Source of the DNA: Amycolatopsis australiensis | Lineage (GTDB): Bacteria; Actinomycetota; Actinomycetes; Mycobacteriales; Pseudonocardiaceae | DNA length: 64,000 nucleotides | Reading direction: 5' to 3' | Assembly (NCBI RefSeq): GCF_900119165.1 | Contig: NZ_FPJG01000006.1 | Location: forward strand, 8,861,001 to 8,925,000 | Shown: positions 42,419 through 50,131 of the stretch, piece by piece | Position numbering within the stretch: position 1 is the first letter of the stretch | Layout: the number at the start of each line of letters is the position of its first letter | The notes under the pieces: generated by a model | What the model was told of the DNA's origin: nothing | What the model saw: the letters and a program-made list of their open reading frames with translations, nothing else | The model's database searches: none | Position numbers and translations under genes: made by a program

Positions 42419-43771
42419 ATGAGCAAACCCCCGTTCGGCTTCGGACCGTCCGATCCCGACAAACGAGGTGAGAACGATCCCTCGGAAGGCGGGCAGCCGT
42501 CCGGTGCCGAGGCCTTCAACCAGCTCGGGCAGATGCTGAGCCAGCTGGGCCAGATGCTCAGCCAGGCCGGCAGCTCCAGCGGGCCGGTGAACTACGACCT
42601 CGCCAAGCAGATCGCGCTGCAGACCCTGGGCAGCTCCGGCAACACCGGCGAGAGCCGCCTCGGCTTCCGGGGCGGCGACGACGCGAACGCAGCGGTGCGC
42701 GACGCGGCCCACCTCGCCGAGCTGTGGCTGGACGCGGCGACGGTGTACCCGGCCGGCGCGACGTCGACAGTCGCCTGGTCGCCGCGTACCTGGGTGGAGA
42801 AGACGCTGCCGACGTGGCAGCGGCTGTGCGACCCGGTGGCCCAGCAGATCTCGGGTGCCTGGATGCAGGCGCTGCCGGAGGAGGCCAAGCAGGCCGCCGG
42901 TCCCCTGCTGCAGATGATGGGCCAGATGGGCGGCATGGCGTTCGGCTCCCAGCTCGGCAACGCGCTGGCGCAGCTGGCGTCGGAGATGCTGACGTCCACG
43001 GAGATCGGCCTGCCGCTGGCCCCGGCGGGCACGTCGGCGCTGCTGCCGGCGAACATCGAGAAGTTCGCCGAGGGCCTGGAGCTGCCGAACAGCGAGATCC
43101 TGGTGTTCCTGGCCGCCCGTGAGGCGGCGCACCAGCGGCTGTTCACGCACGTGCCGTGGCTGCGGCAGCGCCTGCTGGCGACGGTCGAGGAGTTCGCGCA
43201 CGGCATCACGGTGGACACGTCGGCGCTGGAGTCACTGGCCGGCCGCATCGACCCGGCGAACCCGGCGAGCATCGAAGAGGCGATGTCGTCCGGGCTGCTG
43301 GAGCCCCAGACGACGGAGGAGCAGAAGGCGGCGCTGACCCGCCTGGAGACGCTGCTGGCGCTGGTCGAGGGCTGGGTCGACGTGGTGGTGGCGGAGGCGG
43401 TGGGAGATCGCCTGCCGGGAGCGGACGCACTGCGCGAGACGCTGCGCCGCCGCCGCGCGACGGGCGGTCCAGCGGAGCAGACGTTCGCCACGCTGGTCGG
43501 CCTGGAGCTGCGCCCCCGCCGGATGAGGGCGGCCTCGGCGCTGTGGAAGCTGGTGGGCGACCGCCACGGCGTGGAGAAGCGCGACGGCTTGTGGTCCCAC
43601 CCGGACCTGATGCCGACGACGGAGGACCTGGACGAGCCGATCGACTTCGCAGAGCGGGCGGGATCGACGGATTCGCTGGACGACCTGGACCCGATCGCAG
43701 AGCTGGAGCGAACGGAGAAGTCGGAGCGCGAGGAGAAGGACAAGCCGGAGGAGGGCGAGAACCCGGCGTAG
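42419..43771 (+). CDS. Zinc-dependent metalloprotease-like protein (DUF2342)
   Basis: 450 aa. Family marks: N-terminal Gln-rich stretch NQLGQMLSQLGQMLSQ, QISGAWMQALPEEA, the proposed metal site FLAAREAAHQRLFTHVPWLR and a second site EGWVDVVVAEAVGDRLPGA; it ends in an acidic tail (ERTEKSEREEKDKPEEGE). Fold class is zincin-like; activity is not demonstrated as far as I know. The ATG at 42419 gives MSKPPFGFG, as in homologues; the open frame upstream is the divergent promoter region. Equivalent to Rv3195 in the mycobacterial block. Confidence 0.88.
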   Translation: MSKPPFGFGPSDPDKRGENDPSEGGQPSGAEAFNQLGQMLSQLGQMLSQAGSSSGPVNYDLAKQIALQTLGSSGNTGESRLGFRGGDDANAAVRDAAHLAELWLDAATVYPAGATSTVAWSPRTWVEKTLPTWQRLCDPVAQQISGAWMQALPEEAKQAAGPLLQMMGQMGGMAFGSQLGNALAQLASEMLTSTEIGLPLAPAGTSALLPANIEKFAEGLELPNSEILVFLAAREAAHQRLFTHVPWLRQRLLATVEEFAHGITVDTSALESLAGRIDPANPASIEEAMSSGLLEPQTTEEQKAALTRLETLLALVEGWVDVVVAEAVGDRLPGADALRETLRRRRATGGPAEQTFATLVGLELRPRRMRAASALWKLVGDRHGVEKRDGLWSHPDLMPTTEDLDEPIDFAERAGSTDSLDDLDPIAELERTEKSEREEKDKPEEGENPA

Positions 43772-43795
43772 GCCCGGGAGGCTCGGAAGATCGTC

Positions 43796-43833
43796 GGAGG
43801 CCGGCGATCCGCGGAAGCGGGTCGCCGGCCTCC
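43796..43833. terminator. Hairpin terminator after the DUF2342 gene
   Basis: Stem GGAGGCCGGCGA (43796-43807) with TCGCCGGCCTCC (43822-43833), 14-base loop, 25 bases past the stop. The remaining 220 bases to the next gene are C-rich with no signal. Confidence 0.75.
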
Positions 43834-44053
43834 TGCGTATCACCCGGCCCCGACCACGGTCACGCCACCGCCCTGCAGCCGCCCGACCACCCGCAGCTGC
43901 GCAACCACCGACCAGCCGCCCGACCACCGCGCACCCGCCAGCCCGCCCGCCGGGTCACCAACCCCCTCCCGGCCAACCCAGCACTCCCCTCCCCTCGGCG
44001 GGAGCAACCAGGGCGACCCACCGAAGCAGGCCGCCCCAGCCACCATCACCCGA

Positions 44054-44644
44054 TCAATCGTCCTCGGAGATCCCCCACCCGGCGGCGGCGGACAACCCCT
44101 CGAGGTACCCCATCGCCCGCTCGGTCTTCGGGTACCGCCGCACCAACGCCCAGAAGGCGGCGTCGTGCCCGGGCTCGCGCAGATGCGCCAGCTCGTGCAC
44201 CAGCACGTAGTCCAGCACCCAGGGCGGCACCTTCCGCAGCCGGTCGCTGACCCGGATGGTCGCGTCGACCGGCGTGCAGGACGCCCACCGCGTGCGCATC
44301 GGCGGCACCCAGCGGACGCTGGACGGCACCGCGGTGCCGTCCAGGTACTTGCCCGCCAGCAACGTGCAGCGGGCCAGCAGGACTTCGTCCGACGACTTCG
44401 GCGCCGCCGGCCGGCGTGGCTCGGAGCGCTGCAGCTTGCGCTCCATCTCGGCAACCCAGTGTTTTTCCTCCGCCCTGGTCATCCGCGCCGGGATGAGCAC
44501 GACGAGCGTGTCGTCGTTCCAGTACGCGGTGACCGTCCGGTGCCGGCGCTGGCTGCGCCGCACTTCGACCTTGTGTCCCGGTGTGTCCGACGAGGGGTTC
44601 GTCTCCCCCCGGCCTCTCAGCGAGGGCGTGCGTGCTTCGACCAC
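44054..44644 (-). CDS. YgjP-like metallopeptidase (DUF45/M48-type)
   Basis: 196 aa. Zinc site VHELAHLREPGHDAAFWALVRRYP near residues 155-178 (HExxH with a third His), preceded by MRTRWASCTP and VPPWVLDYVL, the DUF45 signature. N-terminal RRSQRRHRTVTAYW fits the beta-hairpin start of the family. Cytosolic; substrate unknown. The GTG at 44644 was chosen as the longest start that does not cross the inverted DnaA-box pair upstream. Divergent from the TOMM-like gene, sharing a 149-base promoter region with it. Confidence 0.85.
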   Translation of the reverse strand: MVEARTPSLRGRGETNPSSDTPGHKVEVRRSQRRHRTVTAYWNDDTLVVLIPARMTRAEEKHWVAEMERKLQRSEPRRPAAPKSSDEVLLARCTLLAGKYLDGTAVPSSVRWVPPMRTRWASCTPVDATIRVSDRLRKVPPWVLDYVLVHELAHLREPGHDAAFWALVRRYPKTERAMGYLEGLSAAAGWGISEDD

Positions 44645-44700
44645 CCGACAACGGTAAGGCCAGGCACCGACAACTCCGAACCCATTGCGGTCACAGACCC

Positions 44701-44736
44701 GAGTTGTCCACAGGCTGCTCCAGTTGTGGACAACTC
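44701..44736. promoter_or_regulatory. Inverted pair of DnaA-box sequences
   Basis: GAGTTGTCCACA (44701-44712) and its exact complement TGTGGACAACTC (44725-44736) with a 12-base spacer. Each arm contains the actinobacterial DnaA box TTGTCCACA. It lies in the divergent promoter of the YgjP-like and TOMM-like genes, so it could be an operator for DnaA or for another factor with a similar site. Confidence 0.7.
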
Positions 44737-44793
44737 GGCCGTTCCGGCGGCTTCCCGGGCTCCGCGGACGCCGCCGGGTGCCATCCTGCGGAC

Positions 44794-45840
44794 ATGATCC
44801 TCTCGACCGCGGACATGCCACCGGTGCTCCTGCCGGCCCACCCCGCCCTGCTCCCGGGCCTCACCGTGCTCGAACGCGGCTCGCGCGAGATCCAGATCGG
44901 GCTCGACCCGCGCCACGGCGTGATCGTCGAAAACCTGCCACCCGCGTTGGCCGCGCGAGTACGCGCGCTCGACGGCAGCAAGCCCGTCGAGCGGCTCCTG
45001 CTCGCCGAGAGCGAACACCGCGACCAGCTGCGAACCCTCCTCCGGCAGCTGACGGCGCTTGGCCTGGTCACCGACGCCGGCGGCCCGGAAAGCCCGGGCC
45101 TGCGCCGCGAGACCGGCCTCTGGTCACTGCGGGCGCGTCACCACCACCCGGCGCTGCTGGACCGGCGGCGCGCCGCCGCGGTCACGGTCCACGGCAACGG
45201 CCGGCTCGCGGTCGCCGTCGCGGTCCTGCTGGCCAACGCCGGGATCGGGCACGTCGAGCTGGACCTGCCGGGCACGGTGACCGAGCACGACCTCGGCACC
45301 GGCTTCACCGAAGCCGACCTGGGCCGTTCCCGGCGGCAGGCCCTCGGCGACCTGCTGCGCCGGGTCGATCCCGAGGTCCGCGTCACCCGCCTGCACGACC
45401 GCTATCCCGAGCTGGCGCTGCTCACGGACGCGGTCGTCCCGGCTCCCGAAGTCGTCACCGAGCTGATGGACGACGGCGTCCCGCACATGCCGGTGCGCGT
45501 CCGCGACGGGACGGGCATCGTCGGGCCGCTGGTCGTGCCGGGCCGTAGTTCGTGCCTGCGCTGCGCCGACCTGCACCGGACGGACCTCGACCCGTGCTGG
45601 CCCCGCGTCGCCGGCCAGCTCACCGGCCGCCACCAGCGGCCCGACCTCGGCGCGGTCCACGCGTGCGCGGCGCTGGCCGTCGCCCAGGCCATGCGGCTGT
45701 TCTCACCAGCCGAGCCGGCGCCACCGGCCTGGAACGCGACGCTGGAGATCGACGCCTTCGACGGCCGCATCCGCCACCGCGGCTGGCCCCCGCACCCGCG
45801 GTGTGGCTGCGGGGCGCCCGGGCTACGACAGGAGACGTAG
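44794..45840 (+). CDS. TOMM precursor leader peptide-binding-like protein (E1/ThiF type), orphan
   Basis: 348 aa. Residues 10-95 resemble the winged-helix leader-binding region of azoline-peptide cyclodehydratases (LTVLERGSREIQIGLD, LRALDG-type turn ARVRALDGSKPVERLL). Residues 125-200 are a ThiF-like Rossmann unit (VTVHGNGRLAVAVAVLLANAGIG). A zinc site is suggested by CLRCADLH and CWP near 258-275 and CGCG at the C-terminus. No YcaO, dehydrogenase or precursor peptide is nearby, so it is an orphan. The ATG at 44794 is preceded by a poor ribosome site. It precedes the ABC1 kinase gene by 60 bases on the same strand. Function unknown. Confidence 0.75.
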   Translation: MILSTADMPPVLLPAHPALLPGLTVLERGSREIQIGLDPRHGVIVENLPPALAARVRALDGSKPVERLLLAESEHRDQLRTLLRQLTALGLVTDAGGPESPGLRRETGLWSLRARHHHPALLDRRRAAAVTVHGNGRLAVAVAVLLANAGIGHVELDLPGTVTEHDLGTGFTEADLGRSRRQALGDLLRRVDPEVRVTRLHDRYPELALLTDAVVPAPEVVTELMDDGVPHMPVRVRDGTGIVGPLVVPGRSSCLRCADLHRTDLDPCWPRVAGQLTGRHQRPDLGAVHACAALAVAQAMRLFSPAEPAPPAWNATLEIDAFDGRIRHRGWPPHPRCGCGAPGLRQET

Positions 45841-45900
45841 CCCACTAAGACGTCGCGAGCGGGCTGCGCGCCGCCGAGTACGCAAGGCAGAATCGCCGGT

Positions 45901-47241
45901 GTGACCGACTTCCGCGACCCAGGCGATCGTGACACCGCGATGCCGCGCAAGGGTGCCGCCCGTACTGCCAAGCTCGCCAGTCTCCCGCTCGGGATCGCCG
46001 GACGGGCGGTCGGTGGCTGGGGCAAGCGGCTGGCCGGCCAGAGCGCGGAGCAGGTGAACGCGGCGCTGTCCGCGAAAGCGGCCGAGCAGCTGTTCGAAGT
46101 GCTCGGCACGCTCAAGGGCGGGGCGATGAAGTTCGGTCAGGCGCTCAGCGTCTTCGAGGCGGCGGTGCCGGACGACATGGCGAAGCCGTACCGAGAAGCG
46201 CTGACGAAGCTGCAGGCCGCGGCGCCGCCGATGCCGGCCCGGCAGACCCACCGGGTGCTCGCCGAGCAGCTGGGCCGCACCTGGACCAGCCGGTTCGCGT
46301 CGTTCGACGACGAGCCGGCGGCGGCCGCCAGCATCGGCCAGGTGCACCGCGCGGTCTGGCACGACGGTCGCGAAGTCGCGGTCAAGGTGCAGTATCCGGG
46401 CGCTGACGAGGCGTTGCGCAGCGACCTGCGGCAGCTGCAGCGGTTCAGCAGGCTGTTCCAGGCGTTCCTGCCGGGCACGGAGGTCAAGCCGTTGCTGGCC
46501 GAGCTCGCCGAGCGGATGAACGAGGAGCTCGACTACCAGGCCGAGGCCCAGCACCAGCGCGCGTTCGCGAAGGCGTTCGACGGCGACCCCGGCATCCTGG
46601 TCCCGCGCGTGGTGGCGAGCGCGCCGAAGGTCGTCGTGACGGAGTGGGCGAACGGCACGCCGCTGTCGAAGGTCATCGCCGACGGCGACCGCGAGACCCG
46701 CAACCTGGCCGGGCGCCTGCTGGCGGAGTTCCACTACTCGTCACCCGAACGCGTCCACCTGCTGCATTCGGACCCGCATCCGGGCAACTTCATGATCACC
46801 GAAGACGACCGGCTGTGCGTCATCGACTTCGGCGGCGTGGCCCGGCTGCCCGACGGCATCCCGCGCCACCTGGGCGAGATGACGCGGCTGGCCCTCGACG
46901 GCGAGTCGACCGAGCTGATGCGCCTGCTGCGGGAGAACCGGTTCATCCGGCCGGACACGGAGTTGACCGCGGACGAGGTGCTCGCGTACCTGGCGCCGTT
47001 CACCGAGCCGCTGGCGAAGCCGACGTTCCACTTCACGCGCCGGTGGATGCAGAAGCAGGCGTGGCGGGTCGGCGACAGCCGCGGCAACGACTTCCGGGTC
47101 GGGCGGTCGCTCAACCTGCCGCCCGAGTACCTGATGATCCACCGGGTGACGGCCGGGTCGACGGGCATCCTCTGCCAGCTCGACGCGGAGATCCCGGCGC
47201 GCGGGATCGTGGAGCGCTGGCAGCCCGGGTTCGCCGCCTGA
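45901..47241 (+). CDS. ABC1/AarF-type atypical kinase
   Basis: 446 aa of the UbiB/ABC1/COQ8 group. Diagnostic KxGQ motif in GGAMKFGQALSVFEA, Ala-rich loop AAAASIGQVHRA, nucleotide Lys in VAVKVQYPG, ExD in NEELDYQAEAQ, catalytic HSDPHPGNFMI and VIDFGG. No membrane helix. In mycobacteria the equivalent gene (Rv3197) stands next to whiB7 and has been linked with macrolide tolerance. It may act on lipid or quinone precursors. GTG 45901 is used; ATG 45940 is possible and would remove 13 residues. Confidence 0.92.
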   Translation: MTDFRDPGDRDTAMPRKGAARTAKLASLPLGIAGRAVGGWGKRLAGQSAEQVNAALSAKAAEQLFEVLGTLKGGAMKFGQALSVFEAAVPDDMAKPYREALTKLQAAAPPMPARQTHRVLAEQLGRTWTSRFASFDDEPAAAASIGQVHRAVWHDGREVAVKVQYPGADEALRSDLRQLQRFSRLFQAFLPGTEVKPLLAELAERMNEELDYQAEAQHQRAFAKAFDGDPGILVPRVVASAPKVVVTEWANGTPLSKVIADGDRETRNLAGRLLAEFHYSSPERVHLLHSDPHPGNFMITEDDRLCVIDFGGVARLPDGIPRHLGEMTRLALDGESTELMRLLRENRFIRPDTELTADEVLAYLAPFTEPLAKPTFHFTRRWMQKQAWRVGDSRGNDFRVGRSLNLPPEYLMIHRVTAGSTGILCQLDAEIPARGIVERWQPGFAA

Positions 47242-47297
47242 GTTGTCCACAGGTGGGGCCACGAATGGGGGGATCGCGGCTAGTTGTCCACAGGTGG
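47241..47297. repeat. Direct repeat carrying DnaA boxes
   Basis: AGTTGTCCACAGGTGG occurs at 47241-47256 and again at 47282-47297, spaced 41 bases start to start. Each copy contains TTGTCCACA. Lies between the ABC1 kinase stop and the next gene, in its likely promoter. Confidence 0.75.
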
Positions 47298-47343
47298 CGG
47301 GAACGGGGTTCCACCCGGTTGGCCGAGCGGCCATGCTCGGTGC

Positions 47344-48288
47344 ATGACTGCTACTCAGAGCACCGATCCTCTTTCCCTCAGTAATCCCGGCACGTGCGAG
47401 GTGATGAACCTCGAACAGTTACGCAGGGCCGGAGTGTCCGACCGAAGAACCCGGCGGCTCTGCGGCCCCGGCGGGCCGTGGCGCCGCCTGCACCCCGGTG
47501 TCGTCCTGCTGCGCAACAGTGCCCCGACGAGGCAGCAGCGGTTGCACGCGGTTGTGGCCCGGTACGGGCCAAGCGTGGTGATCACGGGTACCGACGCGCT
47601 GCGGGCGCACGGCGTGAAGTGCCCGGCGGACGACGAGATCCGGCTGCTGGTGCCCCACTACTGCCGGATCACGACGTGTGAGGGCGTCAGCGCGGCCCGC
47701 ACCGCCCGGATGCCGGCACCGGTGACGGTCGACGAGCTGCCGTTCGCACCGCCGGCGCGGGCGACGCTGGACCTGGCGAGGGCGGAGCCGGACCCGGCGC
47801 GCATCCGCCACTTGCTGACGCTGCCGTTGTACTGGGGCCTGTGTGACAGGCAGGAGCTGCTGACGGAGCTGGAGGAAGGCCCCCAGCGCGGCACGGCGAC
47901 GGTCCGGAAGGTGCTCCACGAACTGGACGAGGGCCCGATCCAGGCCCACGGCCTCGCGACACGAGTATTGGACATGGCGCGGCTTCCACCGCCGAACTGG
48001 GACGTGACGATCTGCGACCGCCGCGGCCGCCGAATCGGCGAGGCGGACGCCTGGTGGGACGAGATCGGCCTGGCCTGGCAGTACCGCTGCACCCCGGGTA
48101 CGGGCGGCTTCAGCCACCTGGCTCTGGCGGCAACGGGGATAGTGCTGGTCCGCTGCACGGTCCCCCAGCTGCGCCAGGTACCCCAGGAGGTGGCACAGGA
48201 GCTGGCCCACGCCTTCGGCGACGCATCCCGCACGCCACGCCCGAGGGTCCGGGCAATCCCGATGACCCCCATCGGCGACGCAGCATGA
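47344..48288 (+). CDS. AbiEi-like protein with C-terminal endonuclease-like region
   Basis: 314 aa. The N-terminal 60 residues after MNLEQLRRAGVSDRRTRRLC look like the AbiEi antitoxin winged helix (WRRLHPGVVLLRN), the middle follows AbiEi-like proteins common in actinobacteria, and the C-terminal RRIGEADAWWDEIGLAWQYR resembles a degraded DUF559/restriction-like core. No AbiEii nucleotidyltransferase toxin is adjacent, so a working toxin-antitoxin pair is doubtful; such solitary genes are frequent in actinomycetes. Start is uncertain: ATG 47344 or ATG 47404, the latter fitting the domain start better. Confidence 0.7.
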   Translation: MTATQSTDPLSLSNPGTCEVMNLEQLRRAGVSDRRTRRLCGPGGPWRRLHPGVVLLRNSAPTRQQRLHAVVARYGPSVVITGTDALRAHGVKCPADDEIRLLVPHYCRITTCEGVSAARTARMPAPVTVDELPFAPPARATLDLARAEPDPARIRHLLTLPLYWGLCDRQELLTELEEGPQRGTATVRKVLHELDEGPIQAHGLATRVLDMARLPPPNWDVTICDRRGRRIGEADAWWDEIGLAWQYRCTPGTGGFSHLALAATGIVLVRCTVPQLRQVPQEVAQELAHAFGDASRTPRPRVRAIPMTPIGDAA

Positions 48289-48476
48289 GGCCCCAACGGC
48301 GGCGCCCGCCGAGCCGGACGCACAACACCTTCGACCCGCTCCACGCGACCACCCACCGGCCGGCACTGACTACCCGCCCAGCGGCGCCACGCAGGTCTGC
48401 GCCCGACCGTCCGCGCACCGCCGACCACGGCGGGCCACTGTCCCCGGCCGCCGCTTCGCTCAGGAGGGCACTTTGC

Positions 48477-48662
48477 TCACCAGTACTCGTCCGGCAGCTT
48501 GCCCTCGATGTCGCGCACGTGCTGCCGCGCGCAGTCCGGGCACAGCCACCGCAGCCCACCGCGCTCGCGGCTGGACACCCAGGCAAGCGCCGTAGCCGGG
48601 TCCTCGTCACGGCCACGGGTGCGGCCGCACCGCGTGCACACGACCGGCTCCGGCGCGCTCAC
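48477..48662 (-). CDS. Small zinc-ribbon protein
   Basis: 61 aa. Two CxxC knuckles, VVCTRCGRTRG and WLCPDCARQHVRDIEG, about 30 residues apart, form a likely zinc ribbon; the end reads KLPDEYW. The GTG at 48662 overlaps the stop of the methyltransferase gene (GTGA), so it is the second gene of that pair. Small proteins of this kind are common in actinobacteria with unknown roles. The ORF is real by motif, coupling and fit. Confidence 0.8.
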   Translation of the reverse strand: MSAPEPVVCTRCGRTRGRDEDPATALAWVSSRERGGLRWLCPDCARQHVRDIEGKLPDEYW

Positions 48663-49531
48663 CGAGACCGTCCACAGTGGATCGCCTTGGCGCCGAACAG
48701 GAACAGGTCGTCCCGGTGGCCGAGGAAGTGGGGACCATCCGGATCGATCAGCGCGGCAACCGCGTCGCGATCGTCGTCGGCGAGCCAATCCCGCACGGAC
48801 TCGGCAAGCCATCCGATGCGATGCACCACGTACTCGCGGAGCAGGTCCGAGCCGGGCATGGGGTGGTCGATGAGCGTCCCGAACGACTCGACGTCCTCGA
48901 GCCCGGCCTCGCGGAGAGCACGCGGCCAGCCATAGGGCATGGCGACGCTGCCGGGCAGCCCGGCCCGCATCCTGGCGAACCACTCCAGCCGGGCGGCGAG
49001 CAGCCGTTGCTCCAGCCCGGGCCGCCCCACACCGACGTCCCAAGGGAGGCACCGCATCTCGAGCCCGCCTTCGCCGATGGCGAGCACCCCACCGGGCTGC
49101 AGCAATCCGGCGAGGGAGCACAGCGCGGCCTGCTGGTCGCCGACGTGGTGCACCACGCCGGAGGCCCAGACGAGATCGGCGGCGGGCACCCGCGCAGCCA
49201 ACTGCGGGTCGGCGAGGTCCCCGTGCACGGCCACAACCTCGACGTCCCCACCGGCGGCCTCGGCCACGTCCCGCTGAGCCGCGGCGAGCAGTTCCGGCGT
49301 GGCGTCGAGGAGCCCGATGGTGCCGCCACCCCGCCGGGCAAGCTCACGCGCGAAGAGCACGCTCATGCCCCCGGCCCCGCACCCGACATCGAGAACGATG
49401 GGCCGAGCACCAACCCGATCAACCAGCCGCCGTGCGACGGGCGCAAGTGCCTCGGCATCGAGGGCATCGGCCATCCGCAGCTGGGCGAGCCGGTCGGCCC
49501 AGTCGATGTCGTCGTGGCTGTGTACGGACAT
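48659..49531 (-). CDS. SAM-dependent methyltransferase
   Basis: 290 aa class I methyltransferase. SAM motif I is IVLDVGCGAGGMSVLFAREL near residue 45, motif II acidic GLLDATPELL, and VWASGVVHHVGD and LLQPGGVLAIGEGG follow. C-terminal half resembles enzymes acting on small molecules rather than nucleic acids. Substrate unknown. ATG 49531 gives a natural start MSVHSHDDIDWADR; the open frame continues 29 codons upstream into a repetitive tract. Coupled to the zinc-ribbon gene. Confidence 0.88.
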   Translation of the reverse strand: MSVHSHDDIDWADRLAQLRMADALDAEALAPVARRLVDRVGARPIVLDVGCGAGGMSVLFARELARRGGGTIGLLDATPELLAAAQRDVAEAAGGDVEVVAVHGDLADPQLAARVPAADLVWASGVVHHVGDQQAALCSLAGLLQPGGVLAIGEGGLEMRCLPWDVGVGRPGLEQRLLAARLEWFARMRAGLPGSVAMPYGWPRALREAGLEDVESFGTLIDHPMPGSDLLREYVVHRIGWLAESVRDWLADDDRDAVAALIDPDGPHFLGHRDDLFLFGAKAIHCGRSR

Positions 49532-49873
49532 CGCCCCATTCAACACCAGCCACCCACCCGGACGGCCACCCGAAAGAGGCCCCGAAGACAACTGGCAAGC
49601 GGTCCACGCCCCAACCACCAGGAGCGCGCCGCACCCCGGCCGTCAGCGGCACCCGGCACCCCCGCGCCTCGGCACCCCACGCTCTCGGCACCCCGGCAGC
49701 CCGGCACCCGGCACCCGGCACCCGACGGTCCGCCAAGCAGGCCCGCCCCGGCGATGAACCTGCGAACCGCAACCCGGCGGCAGGTGAGCCAATCGCAGTC
49801 CGGGGCGCCAGGCCCGACAGCCCGGGTGCAGCACGAAGGCCCCCACCACCCGAAGGTGGCGGGGGCCCTGCGC
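49532..49873. other. Gap with short tandem repeats
   Basis: 342 bases, no supported gene. From about 49645 to 49725 there are irregular tandem copies of CGGCACCC and related words, a low-complexity tract. The right end holds the terminator of the whiB7 transcript (49837-49866). Confidence 0.65.
49837..49866 (-). terminator. Hairpin terminator after the whiB7-coupled small gene
   Basis: GGCCCCCACCACC (49837-49849) with GGTGGCGGGGGCC (49854-49866), one A-C mismatch, four-base loop. Placed eight bases past the stop at 49874. Confidence 0.7.
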
Positions 49874-50131
49874 TCAGTACTGCTCGCGCTGGTACCGCTC
49901 CGCTCGCCGAGCCGCCCAGTGGGCCACTCTCGTCCAGCGGCGTACCGCGCGTGCGCTACCGCGGGCCCGCTGGGCGCGGACCCCCTCTTCCAGGTCCCGT
50001 ATTCGGGCCCTCGACAGTTCTTCGTAAAGCAACATCTCGCTGATCTCCTCGATCTCGGTCTTCGTCAGTTGCAGCTGCGGAGTGGACATCCGCGCTTCGT
50101 AGTCCTTCGCGGTGACCGGTTCGACGCTCAT
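49874..50131 (-). CDS. Small helical protein translationally coupled to whiB7
   Basis: 85 aa, not recognised. It has a helical middle (TKTEIEEISEMLLYEELSRARIRDLEEG, in two parts) followed by a very basic tail with RRWTRVAHWAARRAERYQREQY. The ATG at 50131 overlaps the whiB7 stop (ATGA), so it is made with WhiB7. Acidic-then-basic helical design suggests nucleic-acid or protein binding, possibly with WhiB7 or the sigma factor; this is speculation. A terminator follows. Confidence 0.75.
   Translation of the reverse strand: MSVEPVTAKDYEARMSTPQLQLTKTEIEEISEMLLYEELSRARIRDLEEGVRAQRARGSARAVRRWTRVAHWAARRAERYQREQY

Noticed and set aside
37482..42519. Long overlapping frames on both strands across the UPF0182, PPA1309 and protease genes
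   Set aside because: Arg/Ala/Gly/Pro-rich shadows produced by high GC; each crosses one or more genes with clear family motifs on another frame.
44645..44793. Precursor peptide gene for the TOMM-like protein
   Set aside because: No small frame with ribosome site and Cys/Ser/Thr-rich core was found here or in the gap at 43772-44053.
44701..47297. Replication origin suggested by clustered DnaA boxes
   Set aside because: Only four boxes, no dnaA, dnaN, recF or gyrB nearby and no A/T-rich unwinding region.
49645..49725. Possible CRISPR or minisatellite in tandem CGGCACCC words
   Set aside because: Units are too short and irregular, there are no spacers of even length and no cas genes. Treated as low-complexity intergenic DNA.
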